Source: Microbacterium sp. Leaf288
GTDB lineage: Bacteria; Actinomycetota; Actinomycetes; Actinomycetales; Microbacteriaceae
DNA: 64,000 bases
Assembly (NCBI RefSeq): GCF_001422925.1
Contig: NZ_LMNI01000011.1
Location: 506,515-570,514, forward strand
Reading direction: 5' to 3'
Position numbers and translations under genes: made by a program
Shown: one piece after another, positions 25,587 through 34,629 of the stretch
Numbering within the stretch: the first letter of the stretch is position 1
Layout: each line of letters starts with the position of its first letter
The notes under the pieces: generated by a model
What the model saw: only the letters and a program-made list of their open reading frames with translations
What the model was told of the DNA's origin: nothing
Databases searched by the model: none

Positions 25587-26330
25587 GTGGCATCCGTTCT
25601 CAACATCTCGGCGTACCTCTTCACGCGCATCGACGACACCGGCGAGCTGCGCCCGCTGCTGCGAGAGCGCGCGGTCGCTGCCGGATTGAAGGGCACGATC
25701 CTGCTCGCCGAGGAGGGGATCAACCTCTTCCTCGCGGGTGACGCCCAGGGGGTGCGCGGCTTCGTCGCTGAGCTGCGGGCGGATCCGCGCTTCGCCGCGC
25801 TCACGACGAAGGACAGCTGGTCGGACGCGCAGCCGTTCGGCAAGATGCTCGTCAAGGTCAAGCGCGAGATCATCCGCATGGACCACCCCACCATTCGCCC
25901 CGAGGGCGATCGCGCGCCCGCCGTCGCTCCCGCCACGCTGCGCCGTTGGCTCGACAGCGGTCACGACGATGACGGCCGCGAGGTCGTGCTGCTCGACACC
26001 CGCAACGCCTTCGAGGTCGACTACGGCGCCTTCGACGGCGCTCTCGACTGGCGCATCGAGAGGTTCACGCAGTTCCCGGATGCCGCGGCCGCCGCAGCGC
26101 CCGACCTCGCAGGCAAGACCGTCGTGAGCTACTGCACCGGTGGCATCCGATGTGAGAAGGCCGCGATCTACCTGCGCGAGGCGGGCGTCGAGGCCTACCA
26201 GCTGGACGGTGGCATCCTCGGCTACTTCGAGCACGTGGGCGGCGACCACTGGAGCGGCGACTGCTTCGTCTTCGACGAGCGGGAGGCCCTGACGCCGGGG
26301 CTGGCGCCGCGAAGGGGAGCCGTCGCGTGA
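25587..26330 (+). CDS. trhO: tRNA uridine-34 hydroxylase TrhO, short form
   Basis: Oxygen-dependent enzyme that forms 5-hydroxyuridine at tRNA wobble position 34. At 247 residues it is shorter than the E. coli protein (about 350) and lacks the C-terminal extension. The N-terminal acylphosphatase-like domain contains KGTILLAEEGINLFLAG, and the rhodanese domain has the active-site loop YCTGGIRCEKA with two cysteines. GTG start 6 nt after TAGGCT (25575-25580). The stop overlaps the DUF3054 gene by 4 nt. Confidence 0.88.
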   Translation: MASVLNISAYLFTRIDDTGELRPLLRERAVAAGLKGTILLAEEGINLFLAGDAQGVRGFVAELRADPRFAALTTKDSWSDAQPFGKMLVKVKREIIRMDHPTIRPEGDRAPAVAPATLRRWLDSGHDDDGREVVLLDTRNAFEVDYGAFDGALDWRIERFTQFPDAAAAAAPDLAGKTVVSYCTGGIRCEKAAIYLREAGVEAYQLDGGILGYFEHVGGDHWSGDCFVFDEREALTPGLAPRRGAVA

Positions 26331-26728
26331 CCGCGCAGGAACCGGTGGCCGCTGCTCGTCCCGTCAGTCGCGCCGCGGTCCTGGTCGCGCTCGGGGTCGA
26401 CGTCGTGCTGGTGATCGCGTTCGCCGCCATCGGTCGCGCGAGCCATGACTCCGACGTCTGGACCGGCCTCGGGCAGACCGCCTGGCCGTTCCTCGCCGGC
26501 CTGGGCGTCGGCTGGCTCGTCACGCGAGCGTGGCGTGCACCGGCGGCGCCGGTGCGCACCGGCTTGGGCGTCTGGGGGATCACCGTCGCCGGTGGGATGC
26601 TGCTGCGCTGGGTGTCGGGTCAGGGCACAGCGCTCGCGTTCATCATCGTGGCGGCGCTCACGCTGCTGGTTGCGCTCGTGGGCTGGCGGGTCATCGTCGC
26701 GATCGTGCGTCGCGTGCGCCGGCGCTGA
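26327..26728 (+). CDS. DUF3054 family membrane protein
   Basis: 133 residues, four transmembrane segments. Matches the DUF3054 pattern: DVVLVIAFAAIGRASHDS, TAWPFLAGLGVGWL, VAGGMLLRW and GWRVIVAIVRR. GTG start overlaps the trhO stop (GTGA), so it is cotranslated with trhO, which is notable because the family has no known role. Confidence 0.85.
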   Translation: MTAQEPVAAARPVSRAAVLVALGVDVVLVIAFAAIGRASHDSDVWTGLGQTAWPFLAGLGVGWLVTRAWRAPAAPVRTGLGVWGITVAGGMLLRWVSGQGTALAFIIVAALTLLVALVGWRVIVAIVRRVRRR

Positions 26729-26739
26729 TCGGAGCGGTC

Positions 26740-27039
26740 TCAGGCGGTCTTGCGGAGGCCGGTCTCGATCACGATCCGGTTGCCCTCGATCACGCCGGGG
26801 CCGTCGCCGGGGAGAGGGGCGGGTGCCGGCGTGATCTGCTCCGCCTCCCACACCGCGCGGGCGTTCTCCGCCGTCGGGTAGAAGAACTCTTCGACCCCGA
26901 GCAGTCCGCCCGACGAGTGCGACGGCGTCTCACCGCGCCGGCGACGGCGGTGCGTGTCGAACGCGAACCACAGGAAGTACACCGGCAGCGCGATGACCGC
27001 GGAGACGAATCCCCACACCATCGCGTCGCCCACGGTCAT
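26740..27039 (-). CDS. Small single-pass membrane protein of unknown function
   Basis: 99 residues. One N-terminal hydrophobic segment ([20 protein letters not shown]) is followed by a very basic HRRRRR stop-transfer and a cytoplasmic tail with a conserved-looking [26 protein letters not shown] (27046-27051, minus strand) ends 6 nt before the ATG, supporting the start. Confidence 0.72.
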   Translation of the reverse strand: MTVGDAMVWGFVSAVIALPVYFLWFAFDTHRRRRRGETPSHSSGGLLGVEEFFYPTAENARAVWEAEQITPAPAPLPGDGPGVIEGNRIVIETGLRKTA

Positions 27040-27058
27040 GACGACAGCGTACGTCGCG

Positions 27059-28432
27059 TCAGCGGTGAGCGGAGGCCTGGAGGGTCACGTCGGGAGGGAA
27101 CTCGGCGAACCACGCCTCGAACGGCACCGGGGTGCCGTCGCCGGGCACCTCGTCGACATACGCGGTGGCAGCGCGCACGATGCGGCCGTCGGTCGCCCGC
27201 GCGACCACGGTGACGGCGACGTAGCGCTGGTCGTCTGCGAACCGCCCGCTCACGGTGCCGGTCGCGGCGCCCGGCGGTGTTCGTGTCGATGTGCCGCCGG
27301 GATCGGGCGCGCCGGTGAGCCCGTCGACGCTGAACGAGCCCGTCTCGTCCCCCGGCGAGAGCGTCGCTTCCGGGGCCTCGGGCACGGTCACCTCGATGGC
27401 GTCGATCAGCGCTTCGCCCTCGATGGTGAAGTAGCCGACGACCGCGGTCTGACCCGACAGGAGGGTTGCGACGGCGGTCGAGGAGCCGATGACGGTGCCG
27501 TCCTCGGCGTACGCCTGTGCGTCGAGGAAGGCGTCGAACACATAGTCGGCATTCGGGTTGTCGACCACGACGACGTACCACCAGATGTCGCCGAAGTCGT
27601 GCCCGAACGCGGTCTCCGTCACCGTCGGCCGCTGGGGCGTCGGGAACTGCGCGCCGGGGTCGGGCTGGCCATCCGTGCCCGGCGCGGCGACGCCGGGGAT
27701 GGCGTAATCGTCGTAGTAGCCGTCGCCTGGGTTCGAAACGACGTCATCGCCGGAGGAGGTGCCGAACGGTCCGAGCCACGCGACCGCGATCACGATGGAC
27801 ACCAGGCCGCCGAGGACCGAGGTCACCAGCGCGCCGACGCCGAAGCCTTTGCCTCCCTGGTGCCGGCTGAGGAGAGCGACCAGCGACAGTACGAACGCCG
27901 CGAGGAGCAGCAGGGGAGCGAGCAAGCCGGAGCTCGACCCGAGCCCTGCACCGGCGAAGAGCAGGAGCACGCCGGCGCCGGCGAGGACCAGCGCGACGAT
28001 GGCGAGCGCCTTCGGTCGGCTGTCACGGACTCCGGGCACAGGGTACCCGGCTCCACCGGGTGCCGTCGGAGAGCCTGGCGCGGCAGGGTACGCCGAGGTG
28101 GTGGGGTAGCCGGGCCCGACGGGGTGCCCGGATGCCTGGGCCGCGCCGTCCCGCGCGTAGGGCGGGAGCAGGTGCTCGGCTCCGCGCGGATCCGTGCCGG
28201 CGAGCGCGTAGCCGTGCGGCGCCGCGTAGCGGCCCGGGGTGCCCGACGCCGTGGGCGGGGGTGCGGCGTCGCCGGGTTCCGGCGCCGCGTACGCCGGGAC
28301 CGCGTACTGCGGGGCGTCGAGGTCGGGTGTGCGATAGCGCCGCGGGGTGGGTGCGCCGTCCGGAGTCGACGCGTCGGCGGGCGCGCCCGGAGTCGCCGTG
28401 TCGGCGTCGCCCGGAGGCAGGGGATCGGGCAT
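27059..28432 (-). CDS. DUF4190-like membrane protein with Pro/Ala-rich N-terminus
   Basis: 457 residues. A low-complexity N-terminus (about 1-155, rich in Pro, Ala, Tyr and Gly) is followed by three hydrophobic segments in the DUF4190 pattern ([55 protein letters not shown]). An extracellular beta-rich domain with conserved [15 protein letters not shown] completes it. AGGAG upstream of ATG 28432 decides the start; the frame is open to 28513. Function unknown. Confidence 0.75.
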   Translation of the reverse strand: MPDPLPPGDADTATPGAPADASTPDGAPTPRRYRTPDLDAPQYAVPAYAAPEPGDAAPPPTASGTPGRYAAPHGYALAGTDPRGAEHLLPPYARDGAAQASGHPVGPGYPTTSAYPAAPGSPTAPGGAGYPVPGVRDSRPKALAIVALVLAGAGVLLLFAGAGLGSSSGLLAPLLLLAAFVLSLVALLSRHQGGKGFGVGALVTSVLGGLVSIVIAVAWLGPFGTSSGDDVVSNPGDGYYDDYAIPGVAAPGTDGQPDPGAQFPTPQRPTVTETAFGHDFGDIWWYVVVVDNPNADYVFDAFLDAQAYAEDGTVIGSSTAVATLLSGQTAVVGYFTIEGEALIDAIEVTVPEAPEATLSPGDETGSFSVDGLTGAPDPGGTSTRTPPGAATGTVSGRFADDQRYVAVTVVARATDGRIVRAATAYVDEVPGDGTPVPFEAWFAEFPPDVTLQASAHR

Positions 28433-28515
28433 GAAGCTCCTGTTCGCGGTCTCCTGGGTGCCCAACCTAGCGAAGGTGCGTGCCCGTGGTCGGGCGCCTG
28501 AGCGCGCCGGCACGA

Positions 28516-28566
28516 CGACAGCGCCCCCTGCGCAGCCCTGGACGGGCGACGCCGGAGGCGCTGTCG
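28516..28566. terminator. 10-bp hairpin after the solute-binding protein gene
   Basis: CGACAGCGCC and GGCGCTGTCG pair perfectly around a 31-nt GC-rich loop. It lies 15 nt past the stop of the binding-protein gene on the minus strand. Confidence 0.45.
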
Positions 28567-28580
28567 GTGGCTTCGCGGTG

Positions 28581-29492
28581 TCAGCTCAGGCCGTTGTCGG
28601 CGAGCCAATCCTTGGCGATGTCTTCGGACGAGCGCTGGTCGACCGTCGATTCGACATTCAACGCGACGAGGCCCTCGGGCGTCAGCGCGGCGCTCACCGC
28701 GTTGATCACGTCGGCGATCTCGTCGGCGATATCGGCGTTCACGACGGGCACGACGTTGGACGCCAGGAAGAGGCCCTTCGGGTCTTCGAGCGTCACCAGC
28801 TCGTCGGTCTTGATGCGGGGGTCGGCGCTGTAGACGTTCGCGACTTGAATGTTGCCGGCGACCAGCTCGTCGACGGTGGTGTCGGCGGTGGCGCTGAAGG
28901 TGACGTCCACGTCGTACAGATCCTTGAGACCCTTGGGGCCGTAGGGACGCTCCTCGAGCTCGGGCGCACCGCCGAGCACCAGGCCGTCGATGCCGGCGAG
29001 GTCGGCGATCGAGGTGATTCCGTTCTCCTCGGCGAAGGCGGCCGTGACGTTGTACGAGTCCTGATCGGTGGCAGGCGACTGGTCGAGGACCGTCAGCCCG
29101 TCCGGCAGGGCGCCCTCGAGGGCTGCGTAGACGTCATCGGGAGTAGTCGCGGTCGTGTCGGGCTCGAAGTACTGCAGCAGGTTGCCGGTGTACTCGGGGA
29201 ACAGGTCGATCGAGCCGTCCTCGAGCGAGGGGATGTATACGTCGCGCTGTCCGGTGTTGAAGTTTCGCTCGACGGTGAAGCCGGCGCCCTCGAGCGCCTG
29301 CGCGTAGATCTCGGCGATGATCTCGTTCGAGTAGTACGCCTGCGAGCCGATGACGATGGTCGACGAGTCAGCGGTGTCGCCGCTGTCGCTGTCGTCGCCG
29401 AGGGGGTCGCTCGAGGCGCAGCCCGCGAGGGCGAGCGCCGCGATCGCGGTTCCGGCCAGGGCGACCGCGAGGCGGGTTCGTGCTGTGGACAT
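28581..29492 (-). CDS. Glycine betaine/choline-type ABC transporter substrate-binding lipoprotein (OpuCC/OsmF family)
   Basis: 303 residues. Signal peptide with lipobox ALAGC near residue 24, then a Ser/Asp linker. The binding domain opens IVIGSQAYYSNEIIAEIYAQ, typical of ProX/OpuAC-type quaternary-amine binders, and contains DLFPEYTGNLLQYF. GGAGGT precedes the ATG. Last gene of the four-gene import operon. Solute specificity (glycine betaine, choline, carnitine, proline) cannot be fixed. Confidence 0.88.
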   Translation of the reverse strand: MSTARTRLAVALAGTAIAALALAGCASSDPLGDDSDSGDTADSSTIVIGSQAYYSNEIIAEIYAQALEGAGFTVERNFNTGQRDVYIPSLEDGSIDLFPEYTGNLLQYFEPDTTATTPDDVYAALEGALPDGLTVLDQSPATDQDSYNVTAAFAEENGITSIADLAGIDGLVLGGAPELEERPYGPKGLKDLYDVDVTFSATADTTVDELVAGNIQVANVYSADPRIKTDELVTLEDPKGLFLASNVVPVVNADIADEIADVINAVSAALTPEGLVALNVESTVDQRSSEDIAKDWLADNGLS

Positions 29493-29518
29493 TGTCGTAC
29501 CTCCGGTGTGGTGGGGGA

Positions 29519-30247
29519 TCAGTGGGAGACCTGCAGCGAGCGGACCGTGTCGGTGCGGGCGGCTCGTGACGGCCGACGGCGAGGGCCGTCGGTGTGAGGG
29601 ACGGCGAAGCGGGCGAGCAGGGCGAAGAGCCCGTCGAGAACGAGGGCGAGGACGACGACGATGATCGAGGCCCCGAGGATCTCGGCGAAGTCGCGCAGCG
29701 CGATGCCCTGGAGGATGTAGAACCCGAGGCCGCCCACCCCGATGTACGCCCCGATGGTCACCGTGGCGACCACCTGCAGCGTTGCGGAGCGGAAACCACC
29801 GATGAGAAGAGAGAGTCCGAGCGGCACTTCGATCCGGAACAGGATCTGCCGCTGGGTCATTCCCATCGCGCGCCCGGCGTCGATCACCGATCGGTCGATC
29901 GCCTCGATGCCGGCATACGCTCCGGCGAGGATCGACGGGATGGCGAGCACCACGAAAGCGGCGACGGCGGCCTCGGTCTTGAGCGAGACCCCGAACAGCA
30001 GGTAGAGAAGCACGACGAGCCCGAGCGCGGGCAGCGCGCGGGCGGCCCCCGACAGGAACACCGCTACCTCGCGACCCTTGCCCGTATGACCGATCATCCA
30101 GCCGACGGGGACGGCGATCACGGCCGCGATCGCCACCGAGCCGAACGTGTACGCGAGGTGCTGGGCGATCGCGGTCGGCAGTGGCAGGGAGCCCGCCAGC
30201 CGCGCGGGGGAGAAGATCCAGGCGAACGCCTCGGCGAGCAGGTTCAT
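29519..30247 (-). CDS. Compatible-solute ABC transporter permease (OpuCB/OsmW type)
   Basis: 242 residues, about six transmembrane helices. The EAA-type coupling loop is DAGRAMGMTQRQILFRIEVPL near residue 130, and GAYIGVGGLGFYILQGI near the C-terminus is typical of betaine permeases. ATG 30247 overlaps the stop of the preceding permease (ATGA). The C-terminus is basic and variable. Confidence 0.88.
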   Translation of the reverse strand: MNLLAEAFAWIFSPARLAGSLPLPTAIAQHLAYTFGSVAIAAVIAVPVGWMIGHTGKGREVAVFLSGAARALPALGLVVLLYLLFGVSLKTEAAVAAFVVLAIPSILAGAYAGIEAIDRSVIDAGRAMGMTQRQILFRIEVPLGLSLLIGGFRSATLQVVATVTIGAYIGVGGLGFYILQGIALRDFAEILGASIIVVVLALVLDGLFALLARFAVPHTDGPRRRPSRAARTDTVRSLQVSH

Positions 30248-30918
30248 GCGGTCACCGCCCGGGGCCGGGCGCGGCGCGGCGCGGCGATGCGCCGGGTCCA
30301 CGGCATGAGGGCGCGCCCCGCCAGCATGAGCAGGAGGTCGATGACGACCGCGATCACGACGACCGCGACGACCCCGGCGAACACCTCGGCGATGATGCGT
30401 CGCTGCGACCCGTTCGTGAACAGGTAGCCCAGGTTCTGAACGCCGATGAGCGCTCCGACGGTCGCCAGCGAGATCGTGGACATCGCCGTCACGCGCAACC
30501 CTGCGAGCACCACAGGGCCGGCGAGGGGGAAGTCCACCGTCCAGAAGCGTCGCCAGGCGCCGAAACCGACCGCGACCGCGGCGGACCTCGTGCCGGTGTC
30601 GACCGAGGCGAGCCCGTCCGTGACGGATCGGGTCAAGATCGCGACGGCGTAGATAGTGAGCCCCACCACGAGGTTCAGCTCGGATTGGTAGGGGATGCCG
30701 AACAGTGTGGTGAGCAGCGCGAAGAGCGCGAACGACGGGATCGTGTACAGCAGGCCGACGACGGTGAGCACGGTGCCCCGCAGCCTCGTGTACCGGAAGG
30801 CCAGCCACCCCAGAGGCACCGACAGCACGAAGCCCGCGATGATCGCGATGGCGCTCTGCCGCAGATGATCGAGCGTCAGCGCCCAGATCAGGTCGACGTT
30901 GTCGGCGACCCAGCTCAC
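30244..30918 (-). CDS. Compatible-solute ABC transporter permease (OpuCD/OsmY type)
   Basis: 224 residues, five to six transmembrane helices. Family motifs include SVPLGWLAFRY, YTIPSFALFALL and TIYAVAILTRSVTDGLASVD before the coupling loop, and VGALIGVQNLGYLFTNG. GTG 30918 overlaps the ATPase stop (GTGA). The much longer open frame to 31869 is a shadow of the ATPase gene. Confidence 0.88.
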   Translation of the reverse strand: MSWVADNVDLIWALTLDHLRQSAIAIIAGFVLSVPLGWLAFRYTRLRGTVLTVVGLLYTIPSFALFALLTTLFGIPYQSELNLVVGLTIYAVAILTRSVTDGLASVDTGTRSAAVAVGFGAWRRFWTVDFPLAGPVVLAGLRVTAMSTISLATVGALIGVQNLGYLFTNGSQRRIIAEVFAGVVAVVVIAVVIDLLLMLAGRALMPWTRRIAAPRRARPRAVTA

Positions 30919-31739
30919 GGCTCGTCCTCCACGAGCACGCCCTGTGTGCGGCCGGCGTCGTCGACGAGCACCGTGCCGCGTGCGGTGCGCTTGGCGGGCA
31001 GCGCCCGCGTGCCGCGCTCGACGCCGATGAAGTCGGCGACGAAGTCGCTCGCCGGGTTGTCGATGATCTCGCTGGGGCTGCCGATCTGTGCGATGCGCGC
31101 GCCCTTCTCGAGGATCACCACCTGATCGCCGAGCAGGAACGCCTCGTCGATGTCGTGGGTGACGAAGACGATCGTCTTGTCGAGCTCCTTCTGCAGGCGG
31201 AGCGTCTCTGTCTGCAGTTCGCGGCGGACGATGGGGTCGACGGCACCGAACGGCTCGTCCATCAGCAGGATGTTCGGGTCGACGGCGAGGGCGCGCGCGA
31301 CGCCGACGCGCTGCTGCTGACCGCCCGAGAGCTGGCTCGGATACCGCTTGGCCAGACCGCGCTCGAGGCCGACGACATCCATGAGCTCCAGGGCCCGCTC
31401 GCGCGCCTTCGCCTTCGGGACGCCGTTCAGCACCGGCACCGTCGCGATGTTGTCGACGACCGAGAAGTGGGGGAGGAGGCCGGCGTTCTGCAGCACGTAG
31501 CCGATGCCCCGGCGCAGCGCGACGGGGTCGCGCTCCGAGATCGGCTCGTCGTCGATCGTGATGACGCCGCCGGTGGGGTCGACGAGCCGGTTGATCATGC
31601 GCAGCAACGTGGTCTTGCCGCTGCCGGACGAACCGACGAGCACCGTGGTCTTGTGTGCGGGAATGAGCACACTGAAGTCCTCGACGGCGGCCGTGCCATC
31701 GGGGTACCGCTTCGAGACCCCACGGAATTCGATCGCCAT
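30915..31739 (-). CDS. Compatible-solute ABC transporter ATP-binding protein (OpuCA/OsmV type)
   Basis: 274 residues. Walker A GSSGSGKTT near residue 36, signature [19 protein letters not shown], Walker B ILLMDEPFGAVD, then VTHDIDEAFLLGD. The tandem CBS domains that sense ionic strength in OpuA/ProV-type proteins are missing; only about 45 residues follow the ATPase core. First gene of the operon. GAAAGGGCAGC precedes the ATG as ribosome-binding site. Confidence 0.9.
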   Translation of the reverse strand: MAIEFRGVSKRYPDGTAAVEDFSVLIPAHKTTVLVGSSGSGKTTLLRMINRLVDPTGGVITIDDEPISERDPVALRRGIGYVLQNAGLLPHFSVVDNIATVPVLNGVPKAKARERALELMDVVGLERGLAKRYPSQLSGGQQQRVGVARALAVDPNILLMDEPFGAVDPIVRRELQTETLRLQKELDKTIVFVTHDIDEAFLLGDQVVILEKGARIAQIGSPSEIIDNPASDFVADFIGVERGTRALPAKRTARGTVLVDDAGRTQGVLVEDEP

Positions 31740-31892
31740 GCTGCCCTTTCGGCCGGGGTTCCCAGATAACCACAGGCCGCGGACATGGCGGCTCGGACTG
31801 GACAGACGCCGTAACCTGCGCCATCCTTCCGTCTGCAGGCGCCGCAGGCAATGGCTTCGCCGCTGTCACCGGCGGCCGCTACCGTGGGGCGC

Positions 31893-33311
31893 ATGACTGC
31901 TCGGGAGTACGACCTCATCGTCATCGGCGGCGGTCCTGTCGGCGAGAACGTCGCCGACAGGGCGACCCAGGGCGGCCTGTCGGTCGTCGTGGTCGAGAGC
32001 GAGCTCGTCGGCGGCGAGTGTTCGTACTGGGCCTGCATCCCTTCGAAGGCGATGCTGCGCGCGGGCGACGCGGTGCGTGCCGCGCAGCGCGTGAAGGGCG
32101 CCGCCGAGGCGGTGACCGGAGACGTCGACGTGGCCAGGACCCTGGTGCGCCGCGACGAGCTGGTGCACAACTGGGACGACACGTCGCAGGTCGAGTGGCT
32201 CCAGGGTGCGGGCATCGATCTCGTCCGCGGGCACGGGCGCCTGACCGGCGAGCGCGAGGTCACCGTCACCGGTGCCGACGGTGGTGAGACCGAGCTCGTC
32301 GCCCGCCACGCGGTCGTGGTGTCGACCGGTTCGGCGGCGCTCCTGCCCGACATCCCGGGGCTGCGCGGGGTCGCACCGTGGACCAGCCGCGAAGCCACTG
32401 GCGTCCACGACGTCCCGGCCTCGTTGGCGGTGCTCGGCGGCGGCACCGTCGGAACCGAGATGGCGACCCTGTACGCGTCGTTCGGCTCCACCGTGACCGT
32501 GATCGCCCGTTCCGGCCTGCTGCGAGGCGTCGAGGCCTTCGCGGGCGAGGCCGTCGAGAAGGCACTGACGGAGGCCGGGACCACCGTCAAGACGGGCGTC
32601 GAGGTCGAGCAGGTCTCGCGTGACGACGCCGGCGATGTGGTGCTGGCGCTGTCGGACGGGTCCGAAGTGCGGGCGGCCGAAGTGCTGGTCGCCACGGGCC
32701 GGGTGCCGCGGACCGAGGATCTCGGGCTCGAGGCGGTCGGGCTCGAGCCCGGTTCCTGGCTCGACGTCGACGACACGCTGCGCGTGCGCGGCGTGGACTG
32801 GCTCTACGCCGTCGGCGACGTCAACCACCGGGCGCTGCTGACGCATCAGGGCAAGTACCAGGGCCGCGCTGCGGGCGATGTCATCGCCGCGCGCGCGAAG
32901 GCCGCCGACGTCGACGACGCCCCGTGGGGCAGGCACGTCGCCACGGCCGATCACACGGCGGTCCCACAGGTGATCTTCACCGACCCCGAGGTCGCCGCGG
33001 TGGGGCACACCGAGAAGTCGGCGCGCGAGGCAGGCCTCCGCATCCGTGTCATCGATTACGACCTGTACTGGATCGCAGGTGCGAGCGAGGTCGCCGACGA
33101 CTACCAGGGGCGAGCGCGGGCGATCGTCGACGAGGAGCGCCGTGTGCTCGTCGGCGCCACGTTCGTCGGGCAGGACGTCGGCGAGATGCTGCATGCGGCC
33201 ACGATCGCGATCGTCGGCGAGGTGCCGATCGAGCGCCTGTGGCACGCCGTGCCGTCGTATCCGACGATCAGTGAGGTGTGGCTGCGCTGGCTCGAAGAGT
33301 ACGGCCGCTGA
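31893..33311 (+). CDS. FAD/NAD(P)-dependent disulfide oxidoreductase (mercuric reductase/dihydrolipoamide dehydrogenase family)
   Basis: 472 residues. FAD-binding DLIVIGGGPVGENVAD near the N-terminus, redox motif GGECSYWACIPSKAM (CxxxxC), NAD(P)-binding LAVLGGGTVGTEMATLY and second FAD motif LYAVGDVNHR. The dimerisation domain ends HAVPSYPTISEVWLRWL, with PSYPTISE where glutathione reductases have HPTLSE. The NmerA domain of many MerA proteins is absent and no mer genes are near, so the substrate is open. ATG 31893 chosen; TACCGT lies 7 nt upstream. Confidence 0.88.
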   Translation: MTAREYDLIVIGGGPVGENVADRATQGGLSVVVVESELVGGECSYWACIPSKAMLRAGDAVRAAQRVKGAAEAVTGDVDVARTLVRRDELVHNWDDTSQVEWLQGAGIDLVRGHGRLTGEREVTVTGADGGETELVARHAVVVSTGSAALLPDIPGLRGVAPWTSREATGVHDVPASLAVLGGGTVGTEMATLYASFGSTVTVIARSGLLRGVEAFAGEAVEKALTEAGTTVKTGVEVEQVSRDDAGDVVLALSDGSEVRAAEVLVATGRVPRTEDLGLEAVGLEPGSWLDVDDTLRVRGVDWLYAVGDVNHRALLTHQGKYQGRAAGDVIAARAKAADVDDAPWGRHVATADHTAVPQVIFTDPEVAAVGHTEKSAREAGLRIRVIDYDLYWIAGASEVADDYQGRARAIVDEERRVLVGATFVGQDVGEMLHAATIAIVGEVPIERLWHAVPSYPTISEVWLRWLEEYGR

Positions 33312-33330
33312 TCCCGTGAGGAGGACCGCC

Positions 33331-33825
33331 ATGCGACCCGAGCCACTGCCCGCCGGTCCCGGCCAGGAATCGGTCTGGGACTACCCGCGCCCGCCGCGTC
33401 TGGAGCGGGTCGGGCGCCGCGTGCAGATCCGGCTGGGCGGCGAGGTCATCGTCGACACCGACGACGTCATCCGTGTCCTCGAGACGAGCCATCCACCGGT
33501 CTACTACCTGCCGATCCAGGCGTTCGCCCAGGGGGCGCTCAAGCCCGGCGAGGGGTCGTCGTACTGCGAGTTCAAAGGTGGCGCCGCCTACTTCGATGTG
33601 CACGGAGGCGACCAGGTGCGCCCGCGCGCGGCGTGGACGTACCCGCGCCCCTCCGCGGGGTTCGAGCAGCTCGCGGGTCGGGTCGCGGTGTACCCGCGTG
33701 AGATGGACGGCTGCACGCTCGACGGCATGGAGGTCGTGCCCCAGCCCGGGCGCTTCTACGGCGGGTGGATCACTCCCGACGTCGTCGGTCCCTTCAAGGG
33801 TGAGCCGGGCTCGCTGGGCTCGTGA
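33331..33825 (+). CDS. DUF427 domain protein
   Basis: 164 residues, near-complete match to DUF427: SVWDYPRPPRLE, VLETSHPPVYYLP, SYCEFKGGAAYFDV and FYGGWITPDVVGPFKG. A single-domain cytoplasmic protein of unknown biochemistry. GTGAGGAGG precedes the ATG. It lies 19 nt behind the flavoprotein gene and may be cotranscribed. Confidence 0.9.
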   Translation: MRPEPLPAGPGQESVWDYPRPPRLERVGRRVQIRLGGEVIVDTDDVIRVLETSHPPVYYLPIQAFAQGALKPGEGSSYCEFKGGAAYFDVHGGDQVRPRAAWTYPRPSAGFEQLAGRVAVYPREMDGCTLDGMEVVPQPGRFYGGWITPDVVGPFKGEPGSLGS

Positions 33826-33886
33826 GACACCCGGATGCGGCGACATCCGTCCTGAGAACTGCACAGCGAACGCTCAGGCCGGACTC

Positions 33887-33915
33887 TTGTTCACCGATAT
33901 ATCGCTAGGTATCGT
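33887..33915 (+). promoter_or_regulatory. PadR-gene promoter with internal palindrome
   Basis: TTGTTC (33887-33892), 17-bp spacer, TATCGT (33910-33915). The spacer contains the perfect palindrome CGATATATCG (33895-33904), and a further CGATA/TATCG pair spans to 33914. Position and AT-rich symmetry suit autorepression by the downstream PadR protein. Confidence 0.55.
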
Positions 33916-33950
33916 CAGGGTGTCGGCACACGCTCGTTCAGGAGGTCGTC

Positions 33951-34508
33951 ATGAGCGGTTCGTTCCAGGGATTCGGTTCGCGTCCATCAGGGCAGGGCTC
34001 GGGGCTTCCGAGCAGCTTCTGGGATGCGATGGACCAGTTGAAAGACACATTCGAGAAGAGCTTCTCGCCGCGGGCCACGAAGGGAGACGTGCGCGCAGCG
34101 GTGCTCGCGATCCTCGCCGAGAAGCCCATGCACGGGTACCAGATCATCCAGGAGATCGAGGAGCGCAGCGACGGCGCGTGGAAGCCGAGCCCCGGCTCGG
34201 TGTACCCGACGCTGCAGATGCTCGCCGACGAAGGACTCGTCGCCGCGGAGGAATCGAACGGCAAGAAGACCTACTCGCTCACCGAGGCGGGTCGTGCGGA
34301 GGCGTCGGCCGCCGAGGGGCAGTCGGCCCCGTGGGAGGCGGCCGGGTCGCGCGACGCCGGACGCACCGCGCTTCCGAAGGCCGGCGCGAAGCTCGCGCAG
34401 GCGGCGGCGACGGTCGGTCGCAGCGGCACGTCCGAGCAGGTGGCCAAGGCCGTCGAAGTGCTCGACGACGCGCGGCGTAAGCTCTACTCGATCCTGGCTC
34501 AGGACTGA
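33951..34508 (+). CDS. PadR-family transcriptional regulator
   Basis: 185 residues. N-terminal winged helix (about 45-115) with VLAILAEKPMHGYQIIQEIEE, PSPGSVYPTLQMLADEGLV and KKTYSLTEAGR, the PadR hallmarks, preceded by a Gly/Ser-rich 30-residue arm. The C-terminal helix contains DDARRKLYSILAQD. AGGAGG precedes the ATG. Likely autoregulated through the palindrome in its promoter. Confidence 0.92.
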   Translation: MSGSFQGFGSRPSGQGSGLPSSFWDAMDQLKDTFEKSFSPRATKGDVRAAVLAILAEKPMHGYQIIQEIEERSDGAWKPSPGSVYPTLQMLADEGLVAAEESNGKKTYSLTEAGRAEASAAEGQSAPWEAAGSRDAGRTALPKAGAKLAQAAATVGRSGTSEQVAKAVEVLDDARRKLYSILAQD

Positions 34509-34563
34509 CGGCCGGCGTGCGGGAAGACGGCGTCGGCCCGGGTCCGCGGGTTCGGCGGGGCAC

Positions 34564-34587
34564 GCGATCCCGGGAGACCGGGATCGC
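34564..34587. terminator. 10-bp GAGA-loop hairpin after padR
   Basis: GCGATCCCGG and CCGGGATCGC pair perfectly around GAGA (a GNRA loop), 55 nt past the padR stop. Confidence 0.5.
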
Positions 34588-34629
34588 AGGCACCCCTAAC
34601 CGCTGAACAGCACCGTCCGAGGAGCTTCG

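Noticed and set aside
31893..33311. Mercuric reductase (MerA) assignment
   Set aside because: The CxxxxC motif fits the whole disulfide-reductase family. The NmerA domain, the C-terminal vicinal Cys pair and other mer genes are absent.
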